Shown here piece after piece: positions 1 through 6,000 of a DNA stretch of 11,903 nucleotides. The stretch covers positions 3,675 through 15,577 of the forward strand of contig PAZI01000008.1 in assembly GCA_002715545.1 (NCBI GenBank), given 5' to 3'. Position 1 is the stretch's first letter; every line of letters begins with the position of its first letter. This DNA comes from Methanobacteriota archaeon. GTDB taxonomy: Archaea; Thermoplasmatota; Poseidoniia; Poseidoniales; SP79. Both the position numbers and the translations under genes were made by a program. Below the pieces are notes generated by a model, which saw only the letters and a list, made by a program, of their open reading frames with translations, searched no databases and was not told the DNA's origin.

Positions 1-3000
1 AACATCACTCTGCAAGCCGATATTCTTATCGACGGTTGTGAGCTTGAGATTCAAGGTGGTTTAATCACAGTTGATTCTCCATCGGCAGCTTCACCACGGT
101 CTATTTCCATAACAAATGGTGGTGAATTGAACTTCACTGGAATGCTTCTGGGAGCATTGAGCAACCAGAAACCATTTGATTTCGATCTGACCAGTGGCAC
201 ATTGTCGATGAAGGATTCCACATTCCGTAACGCGTTCATGGACAGTTCCTGCAATTGTATCATTGGGGTAAATGAAGATTCAACCCTGAACCTTGATGCC
301 TCAGCGATCGAGGGCTCTTCTTCGGCTGCTGCTGATGAAGCGACAGTTCTGGTCAGTTACGGGTCGATGACTTCGATTGGCGAATCAGTGATTAGGAATA
401 GTGGTAAGTTGGGTATTGGTCTCATGCTTATCGGGACAACCGATGAATCGGTCTCTCTCGATTCAATCAGTGTGAGCAATGCTTCCACAGCCATCAAGCT
501 CAAGGATGCAGCCCCTAGGGTTGACAACTACGAAATCATTGACAGCAACACCGGTGTTGACGTCGAAGGTTCGATGTCCTTGCCTCATCTCTACAGGAGC
601 CTCTCTTTGTGTAATTGTGCGAATGACATCAGCAATAGAGGCTGGGCTCAGTATTCGGTTGACGTCACAAGCCTTGCCAAGGGCAGCAATTACGCCCAGG
701 TTGGAATGAGAATAGAAGTTGATGCGGGCTCCACGGGTCTCTACGGATACACGTGGGGTGGAGATTTCCTTGCCTTCGATGCGATGTTCTACAAGGCCTC
801 CTGGGGTGGTGGGCAGGATTATGTCGTTCGACCAAATAATCAGAATGTGGATGGTGGGTCAACCGGATCATCCTCTTGGACTGGCAGTAATCAGGGTTCT
901 ACTGGCTCGGCGAATCATGGTACTCTATCAGGTACGAGTGAAACCTTCCACAAGCGAAATGCTTTCTACCGCTGCGGTAACGGGTATTCTTACTCTTACC
1001 CATATTATCCCTACTCAAGCAGTTATGTCGAGCCGGGTTCGCAGACTTACACCTACAACTACTACCTCCCGAAGTACAGGAACTCGACAACCAGTGATCA
1101 GCGACAGTTCGGATATCAGTTTGAGTTAATCGATGGTGAGACTCTACCGCAGTATTACTACAACCGTGTCCAATGGTGGGACTCTCAGTGGGGCCGCTTT
1201 GGCCAGTACGGCCAGTACCACAACACTTTCGACAATGGAAGGGGATGGGACTCCAATGGTGTGAATTGGAACTATTGGTATTACCAGAACTACTACAGTA
1301 GTGGTGCCTGCCGAGCATATGCGAACTATGGACAGATGCCGAATGGATACAAGTACATCATGACTGCACCTGTAGCTAAGACCGCAGGCGTCAGTGAGTT
1401 CTCTTTCAATCTTGACTTCTTCCATAGAGGATCACAGAATGTGGAAGATGGAATGCAATTCTTGGTTCGTGTCGGAGACACTGAATCGGAACTCAGGAAC
1501 AGTGAGTGGATCGAACAGATGGGTAGAGCCACGTTCAATGATGGTTCAATCTCAAGGACCGATGTTGGTATCAACTACCGTGGTGACACCGCAACTGCTG
1601 ATATCAACCGATTAGTCATCGATGCACCCAGTGACGCAGGTGTGCTCATCTCCGGAAGTTCTCAAGGTCTCATTGATGACATCACGGTCAATGGCGGAAC
1701 TGATGGTCTGCGTATTGGGCTTGGAGGTTCAGGCGACGTTGAGCTGACGAATATCAATTTCAACAACCAGACCAACGCTGGAATCAACATTGGTAAGAAT
1801 ATGGATATGACCTTCGAGGGTCTTATCGAGAATGCCAACCCTGGTGCCGCTATCAAGGTCGGAAGTTCCGATACTGGTGGCTGGGAATGGAGCGATCTAG
1901 AGTTCAACAACAACGCCATTGGATTCTCTGTGGCAGGTACTGGAGAATATACACTCAACAACCCTACGTTCACCGGCAACACCGAGGACATCAAGGTCAC
2001 AGGTGCAGCAACGGTATCTGTGATTGATGGTACAATCGATCTAGGTAAGGTCACTGTGACTTCCGGGCTCGGTGAGGTTGAGCGTGGCTGGAGTGTCACG
2101 TTCGTTACCAAGTACGGTGGTATCGCACGATCCGGTGCTGAAGTGTACATGCTTCGTGACGGTGGAGGAATCGCTGGTTCTTCGGTATCGGACGCGGATG
2201 GTAAGGCCTTCGGATTCACTAAGGTCACCGAGCGTGTTGACATTAACGGCCTAGCGAACGTGCCTTTGGGCTCCTACGAAGTGGTTGCCCTGATCGCCGA
2301 GGATGATTCAGCATCAACACGTCTCTGGCGCTATGTTCGCGAGACCCCTGTCCTGACATCCACGGGTGCCCAGGAAATTGATCTGTCAATGACACTGTAC
2401 ATCGATGCCATCGTGTGCTCAAGTGGTTGGGACCAGAACTGTGATGTCGGTTGGTCTGGCCAAGTTGGCAACCAGTATGGTTACGGCAGTGACGGCTGGG
2501 GTAACTCCGCTTCTCCAGTTGCCACTTCTTCTGGTGCCGCAGGAGACTGGGATAACACTGCGATGATGTTCACAACAGATTACACATATTTCGGTTGGAG
2601 CACGGATGTCTCAATGGACAATTCAATTGTGTTCCTCAAGCCTCGTATGGGTGCCTATCAGAATGTGTTCCGAATCTACAAGGATGGTTACAACCAGTAT
2701 GACTGGAACATGGAGAAAACCACGATGATCGTGCTCTCTCCTTCAACAATGCCAGAAGACAGTCAGATGGGTGTGAGTTTCGGACAGCCTTGGAACCTCC
2801 TCAACCCGAACATCAAGGATTCGACCATTCTTGGTCTGACCAGCATCTCTCAGGGACTGACTTACAACAGAAACGAACCCGAACAGTTCGAGCTTTGGAA
2901 TAATACGTTCATCGCTCCAGAGTATGATGGTTACCGTAACTTCGAGTATCAGTATGGAATCAATGCTGGAGAGCCAGATAACTACAATGTTGTCAACAAT

Positions 3001-6000
3001 ACGATGATAGGATATGATTACCCGATTCGTCTCTCGCGTACTCAGAATTATTACTACCAGAACACGGCTGACTATGGGCCCGATGGTGCTCAAATCGTCG
3101 GTAACACGTTGATTGATGCCGTGTACTATGGTATCTGGATGCAATCTCCAAGTTACATCGATGATGTGGTTATTCGCGATAACAATATCCATGGTTCCTC
3201 AGGTCTGCAGTATGGTATTCATGCTGATGATTCTCAGATCAAGAATCTGATGATACATGGAAATAACGTCTCAAATGCAGACTCTCCTATCTATATCAAT
3301 CGAGTAGATGGAGTTGATGTAGCTGGTAACACAATCTATGGTGACGGTTCGAGTACCTCTCAATATGGTATCTACATGAGGAACACTCACGGTAATGTCA
3401 ATGGTAACTCATTGACCGATGCAGATGGCGGTATCTATGTCGCTTCTATCCGTGGCGGCCTTGACTTCACCATGAATGACAACTTCGTCACACAGAGTGG
3501 TCGTCCGGTTGACGGTGGATATGGTATCTGGGTGCAGAACTGTGGTGGAGGAACTGTCTGGCTAGCAGACAACGAGGTTCACGTCTATCATCAGGCCTTC
3601 GAGACCAACAACTGTAACGTTGTGGACAACGGTTCGACCTATGATTCAGGCTACTCGGGTTGGTCTGACCGTCCAGGTTACGAAATCTCTGGTAACAATC
3701 TGGAGGTAACACTCAACACGGTCACTATCTCAGGTTTCGTAGATGGTATCATCATGAATGGTGGTGAATTGTCGATGAGCATGAACACGGTCATCAACGC
3801 CAGCAGAAATGCAGTTTCTGTTTCGGATTCAGATCTCACAGTCGGTCAGAATGACCCGATGCAGCATGAGGTATCGTTCGATGAGACTGCAGGAAGTTGG
3901 CCAGCAGATCTCTTGGTGACAACCGGCGACAGCATCAAGTTCGTCAACACTGGTACCAAGAACCTCACGATTGAGGAAGCTACCGGCCATCTATTCAGTT
4001 CGACAGATATCGATTATGAATGGCCACCAGTTGTTCAGACCTGTTCAGACATTGTTCTACAGATGTATGATTCGTATGGCGATGGTAACGATGGTGTTGG
4101 ACCAAACAGCGGTGGTATCTTTGAGTCTGGGACCAATACCCCTGTCAAGAGATCAGATGGGAATGATTTCGTCATCCCCGGTTATGATTGGGGCTATCAG
4201 GTCGCCTTCCCATCGAGTGGCACCCTCAGTCTAAGCTCTGCAACGGATTATGACATCCGCTTCGAGTCAGATTACTGGCCAGAAGAGACAAGTTGGGCGA
4301 TTGTCAATACGAGCAGCAACAGCAAGCTCGCTGAAGGCGACGTCGAGGATCTTCCGGCCACGTTCAGCATCTCTTGTGGTGAAGCATCTGCAGTGAACGA
4401 TGCAACGGTTCCCGTGACCTCTGAGGTCTATCAGCCCTACAATGTCAATGTGATTGACCGTGCTGACAACAGTGTTCTCTACACGGGCACAATCAAGCTT
4501 GTCAATACGCTTGGTGGAGCCACTCTGAAGTCTGGATGCACTGGTTGCGCCCCGAACGGCGCAGACTACGATGGAGTCGCATTGGACATTTCCGGTTCTT
4601 CGACCTATGTGAATGCCGAATACATGACACTTGAAGGAGAATATGGAATCAAGGTGGATGGTGTACAGGATTATCGGTTCAACCAGATCCAGAGCATGGC
4701 TAACAATACCTTCGTCGTCGACAATGGAGCGACAGGGTACTTGGAGAACGTCACGTATCGCAGCCCAATTGATGGAACCACGCCCTACTTAGACATGGGT
4801 TCGATGATCAATGCAGGTACGGATACAACGACTTGGGTCATCAATGGGTCTCTCGATACGAGCAAGCTCGTTGTCGACCCCACTGCTGTGATCTATGAGG
4901 GTAACAACCTCGGTCTCGATGTGACTTACATGGGCTCTCCGACCTTCAACGTCGAAGTTGTCCTACAATCTCACGACAGATACCAGGCGGATTATATCAG
5001 TCCTGGCTGGACCAAGTCAATCAATGTCAACACTGCCAATGATCAAGGCAACATGACGGATTGGTTCGGTGCAACCCCCTCTGAATGGGCGCGACCCGGC
5101 GTCATCTCTGGTGGGCCTGACATCTCAACCCGTATGCGCCAGGATCTCTATGTTGCTGATACTAACAGCACCCTCATGGCGACCTGGGACTTCAACAACC
5201 TCTATTTCGGTCTACGAGGTCATGATCTGGTGAACGATGGAGAGGACCTTGTCATCTACGTCGATTCAGACACGGGTGGAACTCGAAGCGGCCAAACGTC
5301 AGCTTCGGACAATCCCGAATCGCAGACCTATGGTGATGGATTATCACACAGTCTGCCAATCTCTGCGGATTATCGGATTGAGTTGAGCAATGATTTCACC
5401 TACAAGACGATCACAAGTTCGTACAGTGGTACTGGGTGGGTTCACTCTATCTGCACAGGTCTTGAAGAGCACCTCGGCCGAGCAACTTCGGAACCACTGA
5501 CTTCGGAATTCACCGAGATAGCCATTCCATGGAGCTGTATCGGCTTGAATGGAGCTGAAGACTCGATTCGCGTGTTCGCCTTCGTCAAGGATTCAAGCAA
5601 CGGTAATGTCATTGCAACACATCCCAACAACAACGCCGTGCCGACCGCTGGTAGCTCTGCATCGTCCACTGATTGGACAACGCCCAGCATGCTTCGATTC
5701 GATGCACAGAAGGAGTCGACTCTTTCAGTGGGCCAGATGAGAAATCACCTCCTCATCTTCCGTAGCTTCATCGGATCTAACACGCCGGTCGGAACTGATA
5801 CGTCATGGGACGTTACTGTGAAGGACATCATGCGTAACGGCATCCAGAATTGGGATTCATCCAATACCCAGATTGACATGAGCTCGAGTCAGATTATCCA
5901 GATTGATATCAAGCGCAACCAACCAATCATCTTGGAGATACCCGACCAGACTCTTCAGGAGGATCAAGCATCCGTCACTCTTGATTTGAACAACTATGGT

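Noticed and set aside
127..129. TTG at 127 as the start of the giant protein
   Set aside because: The same frame is open back to base 1 with beta-helix-like sequence (LIDGCELEIQGG), so the gene continues upstream of the window.
1662..2243. 193-codon open frame on the minus strand
   Set aside because: Antisense to clear beta-helix coding sequence; composition is a Ser/Pro/Val-rich shadow without recognisable motifs.
3880..4020. Cupredoxin-like segment (VTTGDSIKFVNTGTKNLTI)
   Set aside because: The opening resembles a cupredoxin strand pair, but the His/Cys/Met copper ligands are not in place and the segment is interrupted by the SYGDG module.
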